Below are positions 48,673 to 57,681 of a stretch of DNA of 64,000 nt, piece after piece. Both the position numbers and the translations under genes were made by a program. A model generated the notes under the pieces. It was not told the DNA's origin and made no database searches. It saw nothing but the letters and a program-made list of their open reading frames with translations. Each line of letters starts with the position of its first letter. The first letter of the stretch is position 1. Origin of the DNA: RH2-MAG17b sp050745265 (GTDB lineage: Bacteria > Acidobacteriota > Terriglobia > UBA7540); the NCBI GenBank assembly GCA_050745265.1, contig JBOGKE010000105.1:62001-126000 (forward strand), read 5' to 3'.

Positions 48673-50022
48673 ATGTCAACCGCTTTCGCCGCTGAAAAAT
48701 CCGTCCCTCACAACCTGGAAGCCGAGAAGGCGCTGCTTGGGTCGATTTTGCTCGACAACGCGGCGCTGAACATTGCCCTCGAAACTCTGCGGCCCGGCGA
48801 TTTCTATTCGGAAGCTCATCGGGTCACTTTCCAGAAGATGGTCGAGGTGTCGGATCGAAGCCGGCCGGTGGAGCTCGTAACGCTGGCGGATGAGCTCGAG
48901 AAAGACGGTTTGCTCGAAAAGGCCGGGGGCAGAGCCGCGCTCGCCTCGCTGATCGACGGCGTCCCTATCGCGTCAAGCCCCACGGCGGCGGCTTACGCGC
49001 GAATCGTAAAAGAGAAGGCGATCATCCGGGGCCTGATCAACGCCTCGCAGAACATTCTCGCGCGCTGTTACGAAGCTTCCGACGATCCGGAAACGCTCCT
49101 CGATGATGCTCAGAGTCAGATTTTTGAGATCGCGGAATCCGACGTGCCGGCGGGATTCTACCGAGTTCCCGACATCGTGAAGTCAAGCTTCGGAACGCTG
49201 GATGTGCTTTTCGACCGCGGCCACGGCGTGACGGGCATCGCAACCGGATTCGAGAAGCTCGACACGATGACTTCCGGTCTGCAGAAGGGCGAGCTGATCG
49301 TCATCGCGGCGCGGCCGTCGCTCGGCAAAACCGCGCTGGCGCTGAACATGGCCGCCCACGCGGCGACGACGCAGCGAAAATCCGCGGCGATCTTTTCGCT
49401 CGAAATGAGCAAAGAGTCGCTCCTCATCCGGCTGTTGTGCTCGGAAGGCCGGATTGACAGTCACAAGCTCCGCACCGGATTCGCAAGCCACGACGATTGG
49501 GGGAAGATGAGCAAGGCCCTCGGCCGCCTCGCCGACGCGCCGCTGTATATCGAGGACACGCCGGCGCTGAGCATTATGCAGATTCGCGCCAAGTCGAGAC
49601 GCCTGAAGGCGGAGAAAGGGCTCGATCTTGTGATTGTGGATTACCTTCAGCTCATTACCGGCCACGGACGATTCGAGAACCGCAACCAGGAGGTGAGCTA
49701 CATCTCCCGCAGCCTGAAAGGCATCGCCAAGGAGCTGGGCGTTCCGGTGGTGGCGCTCTCGCAGCTCAGCCGCGCGCCGGAAGCGGGCAAAGGCCGCGCG
49801 CCCGAGCTCTCCGATCTGCGCGATTCGGGCGCCATCGAGCAGGACGCCGACGTGGTAATCTTTATCCGCAGGGGCGCGGCCGAAATGGACGATCTCGGTA
49901 TTCCGACGGAGCTCGAAATCGCCAAGCAGCGCAACGGGCCGACCGGCTCGTTCAAACTGGTCTTCCTGAAGCCGTACACGTGCTTTGAGAATCCGGCGTC
50001 CGACGTCGATGGGATGGACTGA
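48673..50022 (+). CDS. dnaB: Replicative DNA helicase DnaB
   Basis: 449 residues. N-terminal domain PHNLEAEKALLGSILLDNAALN; RecA-like domain with Walker A RPSLGKTA (about 215-222), H/Walker B region VIVDYLQLI, then QEVSYISRSLKGIAKELGVPVVALSQLSR and arginine-finger region QRNGPTGSFKLVF. No intein. Follows the S6-S18-L9 group as in many bacteria. Confidence 0.97.
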   Translation: MSTAFAAEKSVPHNLEAEKALLGSILLDNAALNIALETLRPGDFYSEAHRVTFQKMVEVSDRSRPVELVTLADELEKDGLLEKAGGRAALASLIDGVPIASSPTAAAYARIVKEKAIIRGLINASQNILARCYEASDDPETLLDDAQSQIFEIAESDVPAGFYRVPDIVKSSFGTLDVLFDRGHGVTGIATGFEKLDTMTSGLQKGELIVIAARPSLGKTALALNMAAHAATTQRKSAAIFSLEMSKESLLIRLLCSEGRIDSHKLRTGFASHDDWGKMSKALGRLADAPLYIEDTPALSIMQIRAKSRRLKAEKGLDLVIVDYLQLITGHGRFENRNQEVSYISRSLKGIAKELGVPVVALSQLSRAPEAGKGRAPELSDLRDSGAIEQDADVVIFIRRGAAEMDDLGIPTELEIAKQRNGPTGSFKLVFLKPYTCFENPASDVDGMD

Positions 50023-50071
50023 GGACGCGCCGCCAACCGTCACGAAAATCGCCAGAGAATTCATCGCCCCG

Positions 50072-51241
50072 GTGGCCTCGCACACTGACAAACTGCTTCG
50101 CCCGACGTGGGCTGAGATTTCGCTGCCCGCTCTGCGGCGCAACTACGCTCGCGTGCGCGAGCTCGCGGGCGCGCGCCGCGTGATGGCGGTGCTCAAGGCG
50201 GACGCCTACGGCCACGGCGCCGTGCCGGTAGCCAAGGTTCTCGAACCGTGCGGCGCCGACTGGTTCGGCGTCGCCACGATCGAAGAAGCGGTGGAGCTGC
50301 GCGAAGCGGGCATCGCCGCGCCGATTCTGCTGCTCGGGGGGATCTATATGAGCGATCCCGACGCGCTGGTTGAGCGCCGGCTCGTTCCCACCGTCTCGTC
50401 CACCTCGCGGCTCGATACGTACGCTGCGTGCGCCCTTCGTTTCGGCCAGCCCATCGACTTCCATCTCAAGATTGATACCGGCATGGGCCGCCTGGGAATG
50501 CCCCCGGACCTGCTCGGCGCGTTTATCGAACACTGGCGCGAGTTGAACCGGGGCTGCGGCGGATTGCTGCGGCTGAGCGGTTTTTTCACCCACCTCGCTT
50601 CGGCAGAAGATTGTGTCGCCACCCAGACCGACGAGCAGCTCGCGAGCTTCCGGGCCGCGCTTCAGCGGCTGCGCGCGCTCGGGATCGATCCCGGCTGGAT
50701 TCACGTGTCGAACAGCGCCGCGCTGCTCGCGCGCAGCGACATCACAGAAGATTTTGTGCGTGCCGGGGCGCTGTTCTACGGGTTTCACCTCCCGCTGATT
50801 CATCCGCCGCACTCTTCGCCCGGCGCGCTCCCCGAATTCGAGCCCGTCCTGAGCTTCAAGTCCCGCGTGGTGTTCCTGAAGGATCATCCCGCCGGCACGC
50901 CGCTCGGCTACGGCGCATCGTTCTTCACGAGGCGGCCGTCGCGAATCGCCACCGTGCCGGTAGGCTACGCGGATGGTCTCAACCGCGCTCTCTCCAATCG
51001 CGGCGACGTGATCGTACGCAACGCTTACGCGCGCATCGCCGGAAACATCAGCATGGATTTGACGCTGGTGGACGTCACGGATATACCGGGCGTGGCGGTG
51101 GGAGACGAGGTAATGCTGATAGGCAGATCGGAAGACCGCTCGATTACGGCGAGCGACGTGGCTCGCCGCCTCGGCACTATCCCCTACGAAGTGCTCTGCT
51201 CGGTCGGCAAGCGCGTGCCGCGACTCTACGTCGATGATTGA
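50072..51241 (+). CDS. alr: Alanine racemase
   Basis: PLP enzyme making D-alanine for peptidoglycan. PLP lysine in VLKADAYGHGAV, barrel motifs FHLKIDTGMGRLGM and FTHLASAED, second catalytic Tyr region LGYGASFFTRRPSRIATVPVGYADGL, substrate site AGNISMDLTLVDVTD. Start uncertain: GTG 50072 or ATG 50009, the latter overlapping dnaB by 14 bases. The 3' end overlaps the convergent HisA-like gene by 16 bases. Confidence 0.94.
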   Translation: MASHTDKLLRPTWAEISLPALRRNYARVRELAGARRVMAVLKADAYGHGAVPVAKVLEPCGADWFGVATIEEAVELREAGIAAPILLLGGIYMSDPDALVERRLVPTVSSTSRLDTYAACALRFGQPIDFHLKIDTGMGRLGMPPDLLGAFIEHWRELNRGCGGLLRLSGFFTHLASAEDCVATQTDEQLASFRAALQRLRALGIDPGWIHVSNSAALLARSDITEDFVRAGALFYGFHLPLIHPPHSSPGALPEFEPVLSFKSRVVFLKDHPAGTPLGYGASFFTRRPSRIATVPVGYADGLNRALSNRGDVIVRNAYARIAGNISMDLTLVDVTDIPGVAVGDEVMLIGRSEDRSITASDVARRLGTIPYEVLCSVGKRVPRLYVDD

Positions 51242-51960
51242 TGGCGCGCGGCTGAAGGCTCGGCGCGCGTGCTATCAAAGAGCTCCGGAAAAAGCCGCCG
51301 GTAAATCGCGACCCCGAGCGCCGCGTGCATGCCCATCGCGTCGAGCGCCTCGATCTCCTCATCGCTCGTGATGCCGCCGGCCGCGGTGATCGGCAGGGAC
51401 GTGATCTCGCGCAGCCTGCGAAACCATTCCAGGCGGGTGCCCTCGTGTTTGCCTTCCACGTCAATGCACGTGCAGAGGAATTCGGAGCAGTAGGGCTCGA
51501 GCTGCGGCAGGACTTCGCCCGAGGTCAGCGGCAAGATTGTTTTCCAACCATGAACAGCGACGTGATCGTCGAGGCAATCGACGGAGATCATCAGCTTTTG
51601 CCACGGCACGGTCGAAGCGAGCGCATCGAGGAAATCGCGAGCGATGCCCTCGCTCGTGAACGCGGCGCTGCCCACGATAACCTTCACCGCGTTCTGGCTC
51701 AGAACCTCGCGGGCGCGCTCGACGCTGCGAATCCCGCCGCCCACGCGGCAGGGCTTGCGAGCCGCTAACTCGCGGATGATATCTGATTGAGGCGGCCGCC
51801 CCATGGCGGCATCGAGGTCGATCACCTGAATCTGAGGATAGCTCGCGAAGCGTTCGAGGACGGAAACGGCGTCAGGCGTTTCGAAGAGCCTGGAATCCTC
51901 CCGGCCCTGAACGAGCTGCACGACGTTGCGGTCCATCAGATCGATGCAGGGGATAATCAT
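51226..51960 (-). CDS. hisA: HisA-like phosphoribosyl isomerase
   Basis: 244-residue TIM barrel of the HisA/HisF group. MIIPCIDLMDRNVVQLVQG carries the catalytic-base Asp; VIDLDAAMG, CRVGGGIRSVERA, VIVGSAAF, and SVDCLDDHVAVHGW with the second Asp follow HisA. The beta5-beta6 loop reads IDVEGKHEGT where HisA usually has DxxxDGT, so the conserved third Asp appears to be Glu. It stands alone rather than in a his operon. Function as HisA is likely but the substitution leaves room for a related activity. Confidence 0.8.
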   Translation of the reverse strand: MIIPCIDLMDRNVVQLVQGREDSRLFETPDAVSVLERFASYPQIQVIDLDAAMGRPPQSDIIRELAARKPCRVGGGIRSVERAREVLSQNAVKVIVGSAAFTSEGIARDFLDALASTVPWQKLMISVDCLDDHVAVHGWKTILPLTSGEVLPQLEPYCSEFLCTCIDVEGKHEGTRLEWFRRLREITSLPITAAGGITSDEEIEALDAMGMHAALGVAIYRRLFPELFDSTRAEPSAARHQSST

Positions 51961-51970
51961 GGAGGAAGCG

Positions 51971-52082
51971 GTGAGCGATCAGGCGTCAGTTTCGGCTGCC
52001 GGAGACCCGCAACTTGAAACCTGAACGCTGAGTCTGCGTGCTGATCGCTGAAAGCTGACGGCGATGGCCGACGGCTGACGCC
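51971..52082 (+). repeat. Degenerate GCTGATCGCTGAAAGCTGAC repeat
   Basis: About ten imperfect units based on GCTGA, such as GTGAGCGATCAGGCGTCAGT, AACGCTGAGT, GCTGATCGCTGAAAGCTGAC and GACGGCTGACG. Fills the space between the HisA-like and DinB-like genes and overlaps the latter's stop region by one or two bases. Confidence 0.65.
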
Positions 52083-52567
52083 TACAACTCGTAGGGGCTG
52101 GCGCGCTCGCCCGTGAGAATGCGCAGGTAGACGCCCGCCTGGGCGCGGTGGTGGATATGATGTTCGTTGATCGCAAAGAGCAGTACCGAAATCCGCCGCC
52201 GCATCTTCAGACCTTCGTGGACGCGCTCCTCATCCCAGCGTTCGAGTGGAAACTCGCCGGCCTCGCGCAGCGTCTCGCGGTGCGTCTTCTCGATATGCTC
52301 CAGCTCCTCGCTGAGGGAGCGCGTTTCGCCCAGCACCGCGTGCAGTCCGTGCGGAATGCGCGCTTCGAAGTAGCTCCAATCGCCGCCGAGCGCGATGCGG
52401 CGCAAGCCGTCTTCGGACGTCCACACGTGCCGCGCGAGCTCGCCCAGCGTGAGCAAGCCATCGGCCGGCTTCCAGTCGAGCCGGTCCGGCGGGATCTTGC
52501 CGAAGACGGAAAGATCACCCTTGTGAATCGCTTCCTTTTGCTTCAGAAAAAATTCCTTGATGTCCAA
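52082..52567 (-). CDS. DinB family protein
   Basis: 161-residue four-helix DinB/DUF664-type protein. Likely metal-binding His residues lie in ELARHVWTS (about 47) and in NEHHIHHRAQAGVYLR near the C-terminus. Members include thiol-dependent transferases with bacillithiol or mycothiol; the actual partner here is unknown. It is followed on the same strand, upstream, by a peroxiredoxin, separated by a short repeat. Confidence 0.85.
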   Translation of the reverse strand: MDIKEFFLKQKEAIHKGDLSVFGKIPPDRLDWKPADGLLTLGELARHVWTSEDGLRRIALGGDWSYFEARIPHGLHAVLGETRSLSEELEHIEKTHRETLREAGEFPLERWDEERVHEGLKMRRRISVLLFAINEHHIHHRAQAGVYLRILTGERASPYEL

Positions 52568-52606
52568 AACTCAGATCTCAAATTCAAAATTTCAGATTTC
52601 AGGAGA
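52565..52606 (+). repeat. Degenerate TCAAATTTCAGATTTCAG repeat
   Basis: CTCAGATCTCAAATTCAAAATTTCAGATTTCAG, a short AT-rich text-like repeat bridging the DinB start and the peroxiredoxin stop; strikingly AT-rich against its surroundings. Confidence 0.65.
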
Positions 52607-53081
52607 GCGTCTTCAGCGCCTCCAGCACTTCGTCGGGCTCGGGCATCGTTCCAATCTCGTAGATTTTTGACCAGGCGATTTTGCCATTTTTGTCCACAAT
52701 GAAAATGGCGCGGTCATTGACGTAAGGAATGCTGTGCTTGGAGGGAGGAAATACTCCGTACGCCGTCGCGATGCCTGCGTACGGCCAGCGGTCCGACGCG
52801 ACGGGATAGCTGACGCCGCCGAGCTCCCGCTGAAACGCTTTGTGCGTAAAGACGGTGTCGGTGGAAATAGCCACAACTTGCGTCCCCGCGCTGCCAAATT
52901 GCGCGATCTCGCCTTCAAAAGCCGCGAGCTCGCTCTGGCATACCGGAGTGAAGTCGAGCGGGTAAAAGAGAATTACCACGTTCTTGCCGCGGTGCGCTGA
53001 GAGCTGAAACTCGCCGCCTTGTTCTCCCGTGGTCGAGCTCAGCTTGAAATCAGGCGCCGCATCTCCGACGTTCAACGGCAT
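52599..53081 (-). CDS. Peroxiredoxin (AhpC/TSA family)
   Basis: 160 residues. Peroxidatic C48 in FYPLDFTPVCQSE with the conserved Thr and later Arg (YPVASDRWPYAGIATAYG). No second conserved Cys, so it is of the 1-Cys or AhpE/PrxQ-like kind, reduced by an outside thiol. MPLNVGDAAPDFKLSST is the usual start. No signal peptide: cytosolic peroxide detoxification. Confidence 0.93.
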   Translation of the reverse strand: MPLNVGDAAPDFKLSSTTGEQGGEFQLSAHRGKNVVILFYPLDFTPVCQSELAAFEGEIAQFGSAGTQVVAISTDTVFTHKAFQRELGGVSYPVASDRWPYAGIATAYGVFPPSKHSIPYVNDRAIFIVDKNGKIAWSKIYEIGTMPEPDEVLEALKTLS

Positions 53082-53281
53082 TCAGATACCTCCAGGACCG
53101 ATATTTGACTATTGTACCATCGCGCGGAATCGCCGGACCGCGGCGGTCGTCTCCGATCATTTTCGTTCACGCTGGCTTCCGGACGGCGCCGCATGGCATG
53201 GATAAGAACGGGAAGTGCCTCACAGGTCGCAAGAGTCGCGAGGCGGCATCCCGCGTCGATTTCGCGAAAGGGATCGAGAGA

Positions 53282-54157
53282 TCAGCTATTGTGAGTGTCG
53301 ACGAGCTGGCGGGCGCGCTCGGCAGCGCGAACGACGGCCTTGATGAGGGTGAGGCGCAGGCCGCCTTCCTCGAGCTCGAGCAGCCCATCAATGGTGCAGC
53401 CGGCTGGGGTAGTCACCATGTCTTTGAGCTTGGCGGGGTGTTCGCCGCTCTGAAGCACCAGAGCCGACGCGCCGAGCAGCGTCTGCGCGGACAGCTCGGT
53501 CGAAAGCTCGCGCGGCAGACCGAGCTTCACCCCGGCTTCGGCTAGCGATTCGATGATAGTGTAAACGTAAGCGGGGCCCGAAGCGGAAAGTCCGGTGATC
53601 GCGTCCATATGCTTCTCATCCACCGTCACCGTGCGCCCCATTGAGCCGAAAACCCGAGTCGCGGTATTCACGTCCGCATCCGTGGCGTTGCGGCCGCGCG
53701 CCACCGCGATCATGCCGTGCCGGATAAGGCAGGGTGTGTTCGGCATGGCCCGCACAACGCGCGCCGGAAAAGGCAGCTCGCGCTCGATCATGGCGGTGGT
53801 GACGGACGCGGCGGCCGAGATAATCAGTGCATCTTTGCGCAGCGCCCGCTTCACTTCGCCGAGGAAGCCCCTCACCTGCTGCGGCTTGAGGCAGATCAGC
53901 ACGAGGCTGGCGCCGGTAACGGCTTCGCGGTTGTCGGTACCCGCATGGATGCCGTACTTCTCCGCCAGAAATGCGGCGCGCGGCTCGTGCGCGACGGTCG
54001 CAACCACGTGGCTGACCGGAGCGAGCTGTGACCCGAGCACGCCCGAAAGCAAGCCTTCGCCGAGCTTTCCGGCGCCGATAATAGCGAGTTTTCGGAGCTG
54101 AAGCTGCGCGTTCTTATCCGCGCCCGCTGCCGTTATCGTCTGAGCCTTTGATTTCAT
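53282..54157 (-). CDS. proC: Pyrroline-5-carboxylate reductase
   Basis: Last step of proline synthesis. Rossmann motif LAIIGAGKLGEGLLSG (about 28-43) after a 25-residue extension, MPNTPCLIRHGM, and the dimer-domain signature SGSGPAYVY-like (GLSASGPAYVYTIIESLAEAGVKLGL) and LKDMVTTPAGCTIDGLLELE. 291 residues. Stop-to-start distance from ilvC is 27 bases, so it probably belongs to the same transcript. Confidence 0.94.
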   Translation of the reverse strand: MKSKAQTITAAGADKNAQLQLRKLAIIGAGKLGEGLLSGVLGSQLAPVSHVVATVAHEPRAAFLAEKYGIHAGTDNREAVTGASLVLICLKPQQVRGFLGEVKRALRKDALIISAAASVTTAMIERELPFPARVVRAMPNTPCLIRHGMIAVARGRNATDADVNTATRVFGSMGRTVTVDEKHMDAITGLSASGPAYVYTIIESLAEAGVKLGLPRELSTELSAQTLLGASALVLQSGEHPAKLKDMVTTPAGCTIDGLLELEEGGLRLTLIKAVVRAAERARQLVDTHNS

Positions 54158-54184
54158 GGTGGCGTAAACCGCCCCGTTCGGGTT

Positions 54185-55219
54185 TCACCTTCTCGCCGTC
54201 GCCTGGGCGGCGGTGGCTTCCTCCGCGGCAGGTTTGTTCCAGGCCATCATCTTGCGCAGCTCGGTTCCCACTCGCTCGATCAGGTGGTCCTGCGCCTTCG
54301 CCCGCATTTCGAGAAAACGCTTGCGTCCTTCTTCGTTCTCTTTGATCCATTCCGACGCAAACGCTCCGCTCTGAACGCCGGCCAAAACCTTCTTCATTGT
54401 ATCGCGGACGTGCTGGTCGATCACCACCGGCCCGCGCGTATAGTCGCCGTATTCGGCCGTGTCGCTGACCGAATAGCGCATGTACTTGATGCCGCCCTGA
54501 TAGATCAGGTCGACGATCAGCTTCAGTTCGTGCAGGCACTCGAAGTAGGCGATCTCGGGCTGATAACCCGCCTCGACGAGGGTTTCGAAGCCGGCCGTGA
54601 CCAGGGCCGAAACGCCGCCGCAAAGCACCGATTGCTCGCCGAAAAGATCCGTCTCCGTCTCCTCCTTAAACGTGGTGCGGATGACCCCCGCCTTGAGGCA
54701 ACCCACGCCCAGCGCGTAGGCCAGCGCGGTAGCCTCGGCGCGGCCCGAAGCGTCCTGCTCGACCGCGAGCAGGCCCGGCACGCCGGCGCCCTCGACGAAG
54801 AGCTCCCTCATACGGTGGCCCGGCGCCTTGGGCGCGATCATTACCACGTCCACTTCGGGCGGCGGAACGACGGCCTTGAAATGAATGCTGAAGCCGTGCG
54901 CGAACAGGAGCGTCTTGCCGGGGCCGAGATGCGGTGCGATCGACTCGGTGTAAACCTTTTTCTGCACGTGATCCGGAATCAGCACCACCACGACATCGCC
55001 GCGCCGCGTGGCCTCGGCGGGGTCGGAAACTTCGAGCTTTTGCGCCTGCGCTTTGGCGCGCGAGGCGCTCGAAGCCGGCAATCCGACGATCACCTTCAGT
55101 CCGCTGTCGCGCAAATTCAGCGCGTGAGCGTGCCCCTGGCTGCCGTAGCCAATCACGGCAATGGTTTTTCCCGCCAATTGTTTCAGATTCGCGTCCTTCT
55201 CGTAATAGATCTTCGCCAT
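54185..55219 (-). CDS. ilvC: Ketol-acid reductoisomerase
   Basis: Second step of valine/isoleucine synthesis. IAVIGYGSQGHAHALNLRDSGL binds NADPH; metal-ligand motifs GHRMRELFVEGAG, and ETDLFGEQSVLCGGVSALVTAGFETLVEAGYQPEIAYFECLHELKLIVDLIYQGG region (blocks ETDLFGEQ and AYFECLHELK). 344 residues, class I short form. Third gene of ilvB-ilvN-ilvC. A GTTCAGCCTTCAGCTTTCAG text repeat sits in the gap to ilvN. Confidence 0.97.
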   Translation of the reverse strand: MAKIYYEKDANLKQLAGKTIAVIGYGSQGHAHALNLRDSGLKVIVGLPASSASRAKAQAQKLEVSDPAEATRRGDVVVVLIPDHVQKKVYTESIAPHLGPGKTLLFAHGFSIHFKAVVPPPEVDVVMIAPKAPGHRMRELFVEGAGVPGLLAVEQDASGRAEATALAYALGVGCLKAGVIRTTFKEETETDLFGEQSVLCGGVSALVTAGFETLVEAGYQPEIAYFECLHELKLIVDLIYQGGIKYMRYSVSDTAEYGDYTRGPVVIDQHVRDTMKKVLAGVQSGAFASEWIKENEEGRKRFLEMRAKAQDHLIERVGTELRKMMAWNKPAAEEATAAQATARR

Positions 55220-55269
55220 GCGTTCCTCCGTAAGAAAGCCGTCGGCGTTCAGCCTTCAGCTTTCAGCAA

Positions 55270-55728
55270 TTATAGCCGAGGGCTGCTCGCGTTTTCCGGT
55301 CGCGTCGTGCGGACGCGCGCAAAGGGTAATACGCCCGGGTAGTCAAGAGCGGGCGCGATCGAATGCGCTGATTCGAACAGGGCCTTGCCGTCGCTTGCGA
55401 ACACCAGCTTCGAGCCGGGCAGCAGCGCAGCCACGCGCGCCACATCGCGCGACTCCGCGTCGCCCTCGACAAACACGAACGCCGCCGTGCCGGACGCCTG
55501 GTGCCGATAGGACGTGACGTGGAAGACGCCTTCCGTGCGGCGCAGAAAGTGATAGAGATGTTCGGCATCCGATTCCGGCGCGTCGATGAGCGCCATCATC
55601 GTGTAGCCCTCGGATCCGAGCGACAGAACGAGCGTGCGCAGTTCGACGCCCTTGCGCCGCAGAACATTGAGAAGGCGGCAGACCACAATCAGGTCGCCCT
55701 CGGTTTCGATCGTCACCAGATGCTTCAC
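55270..55728 (-). CDS. ilvN: Acetolactate synthase small subunit, atypical
   Basis: 152 residues with an N-terminal ACT domain: VTIETEGDLIVVCRLLNVLRRKGVELRTLVL, FLRRTEGVFHVTSYR. The usual PGVLxRV loop of IlvN/IlvH is replaced by GDLIVVCRLL, more like the short IlvM type. The C-terminal half (SRDVARVAALLPGSKLVFAS) does not match the IlvH C-terminal domain. Position between ilvB and ilvC supports a regulatory subunit; feedback sensitivity to valine is doubtful. Confidence 0.75.
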   Translation of the reverse strand: MKHLVTIETEGDLIVVCRLLNVLRRKGVELRTLVLSLGSEGYTMMALIDAPESDAEHLYHFLRRTEGVFHVTSYRHQASGTAAFVFVEGDAESRDVARVAALLPGSKLVFASDGKALFESAHSIAPALDYPGVLPFARVRTTRPENASSPRL

Positions 55729-55825
55729 GCTTCATGCTCCTTCTTCAGCGTAAAAATCGCGATCACAGGTTGCGGCAGAGCCGCGCTCGAAGGCCGATTC
55801 GGGATTCCGGACCCGAGACCGGCCG

Positions 55826-57583
55826 CTACACCGCCCAAAGATCGTCCACAACCTCTTCCTCTTCGACGTACGTGCGGGGCGGCTCGACGATCATCTCGGC
55901 GAGCGAGGCTCCGGGCGGGACGATCGGGTAAACGTTTTCCGACGGGTCAACCCAGAAATCGATCAGACACGGTTCGCGGTCCATCAACATGCCGCGCACC
56001 GCGTCCTTGACATCGCCTTTATGGTCCACCCGGAGCCCGCGAATTCCGTACGATTCGGCGAGCCGCGAGAAGTCCGGCGCAAAATTAAGATCGATGTCGC
56101 AGTAGCGTTTTTCGAAGAAGAGCTCCTGCCATTGCCGCACCATGCCGAGCGCGCGGTTATTCAAGATGACGATTTTCACCGGCACGCGGTATTGCGCGAT
56201 GGTGGCGAGATCGTTCAGGGTCATCTGGAATCCGCCATCGCCGACGATGGCGATCACCTGACGGTCGGGAAACGCGAGCTGCGCCCCCAGCGCCGCTGGA
56301 AAGCCGTATCCCATGCTGCCCAAACCGCTCGACGAGAGCCACGTTCGCGGGCGGTAAAAATCATAATACTGCGCCGCCCACATCTGGTGCTGCCCAACGT
56401 CAACCGCCACAATCGCGTCTTCATCGGCGTAGCGCGAAATCATTTCGATGACGTACTCGGGCTTGAGGTGCGGAGAGGCGTCATCGTATCCGAGCGGATG
56501 TTCGGCGCGCCAGCGTTCGATGCGGCCGAGCCACTCGTTCCGCGTGTCAAGCCCGTGCGAGCCGCGGCGAGCGCGGCCCCGCATGACGGCCTCGATCAGG
56601 GCGCGCAGCGTTTCGCGCGCGTCTCCGACCAGCGCGAGGTCCACGCGCACGTTTTTGTTGATCTCGGACGGGTCCACGTCGATATGGATTTTGCGCGATT
56701 GGGTCGAGAACCCGTTCAGCCGCCCGGTTACGCGGTCGTCGAACCGGGCCCCCACCGCCACGAGCAGATCGCATTCCGAGACGGCCGTGTTGGTGGCGTA
56801 AGACCCGTGCATCCCAAGCATCCCGAGCGAGAGCGGGTGGTTCGACGGGAACGCCCCGAGGCCCATCAGCGTGGTGGTGACCGGAACATTCAGAAGCTCG
56901 GCGAGCTCCCGCAGCTCGGGCGAGGCCTCGGCGTGAATTGCGCCGCCGCCCACGTAAAGCAGGGCCTTGCGGCTGTCCAGCAGCATCGCCGCCGCTCGCT
57001 CGATTTCCGCGGCGCCCCATTCGCGCTGGCGCACAGGCCGCGATGCTGCGCCATAGGCCGCGTACTCCGGCGACGCCTTATCGAGCAGCGCGCTCTTCGG
57101 AATATCCACCAGCACCGGTCCCGGCCGGCCCGAAATCGACGCGCGAAACGCTTCGTGAATCACATCGGGAATCTCGGCCGCGCGGCGAGGCTGGAACGAG
57201 AGCTTCGTCACGGGCAGGCTAATTCCAATCGTGTCGGCTTCCTGAAATCCATCCTTGCCGATCAGCGACGCCGGCACCTGGCCCGTGAGCGCCACCACCG
57301 GAATCGAATCCATCGCCGCTGACGTGAGGCCCGTCATGAGGTTGGTCGCGCCCGGACCCGAGGTCGCAAGACACACGCCCGGCTTTCCCGTCACGCGGGC
57401 GTAGCCGTCCGCGGCGAACGCGGCGGCCTGCTCGTGCCGCACCAGGAGATGCTTAATGCCCGCGCTGTAGAGTGCGTCGTAGAGCGGCAACACCGCTCCG
57501 CCGGGCAGCCCGAAAACCACCTCAACCCCTTCGCGCTTAAGGCTCTCCAGCAGGATTTCGGAACCTGTAACCGGGTTGTCCAT
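55826..57583 (-). CDS. ilvB: Acetolactate synthase large subunit
   Basis: ThDP enzyme starting branched-chain amino acid synthesis. 585 residues. GSEILLESLKREGVEVVFGLPGG with the catalytic Glu in LVRHEQAAAFAADGYAR, TSGPGATNLMTGL, FAD-domain GARFDDRVTGRL, and the ThDP motif GDGGFQMTLNDLATIAQYRVPVKIVILNN (block GDGGFQM...NN). First gene of the ilv group, with its own promoter and palindrome just upstream. Confidence 0.97.
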   Translation of the reverse strand: MDNPVTGSEILLESLKREGVEVVFGLPGGAVLPLYDALYSAGIKHLLVRHEQAAAFAADGYARVTGKPGVCLATSGPGATNLMTGLTSAAMDSIPVVALTGQVPASLIGKDGFQEADTIGISLPVTKLSFQPRRAAEIPDVIHEAFRASISGRPGPVLVDIPKSALLDKASPEYAAYGAASRPVRQREWGAAEIERAAAMLLDSRKALLYVGGGAIHAEASPELRELAELLNVPVTTTLMGLGAFPSNHPLSLGMLGMHGSYATNTAVSECDLLVAVGARFDDRVTGRLNGFSTQSRKIHIDVDPSEINKNVRVDLALVGDARETLRALIEAVMRGRARRGSHGLDTRNEWLGRIERWRAEHPLGYDDASPHLKPEYVIEMISRYADEDAIVAVDVGQHQMWAAQYYDFYRPRTWLSSSGLGSMGYGFPAALGAQLAFPDRQVIAIVGDGGFQMTLNDLATIAQYRVPVKIVILNNRALGMVRQWQELFFEKRYCDIDLNFAPDFSRLAESYGIRGLRVDHKGDVKDAVRGMLMDREPCLIDFWVDPSENVYPIVPPGASLAEMIVEPPRTYVEEEEVVDDLWAV

Positions 57584-57614
57584 AGGCAGACCTCATAACC
57601 CGCCGGAGCCCACA

Positions 57615-57628
57615 ACCGACCGGTCGGT
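57615..57628. promoter_or_regulatory. 14-bp perfect palindrome, probable operator
   Basis: ACCGACCGGTCGGT, identical to its reverse complement. It begins five bases past the -10 box of the predicted ilvB promoter and therefore covers the expected transcription start. Palindromes of this type are typical TetR-family operators; no regulator gene lies next to it. Confidence 0.65.
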
Positions 57629-57632
57629 AGAC

Positions 57633-57661
57633 AGAATAGCAAGATATATGCCTCGCGTCAA
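57633..57661 (-). promoter_or_regulatory. Housekeeping-type promoter of ilvB
   Basis: On the minus strand TTGACG (57661-57656), 17 bases, TATTCT (57638-57633). Start is expected near 57626, about 45 bases before the ilvB ATG at 57583. Confidence 0.65.
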
Positions 57662-57681
57662 CAGCTTTGCGGTGTGGGCCG

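Noticed and set aside
56021..57322. Long plus-strand frame of 433 codons opposite ilvB
   Set aside because: It is the antisense shadow of a clear acetolactate synthase; His/Arg-rich composition is typical of shadows in GC-rich DNA.
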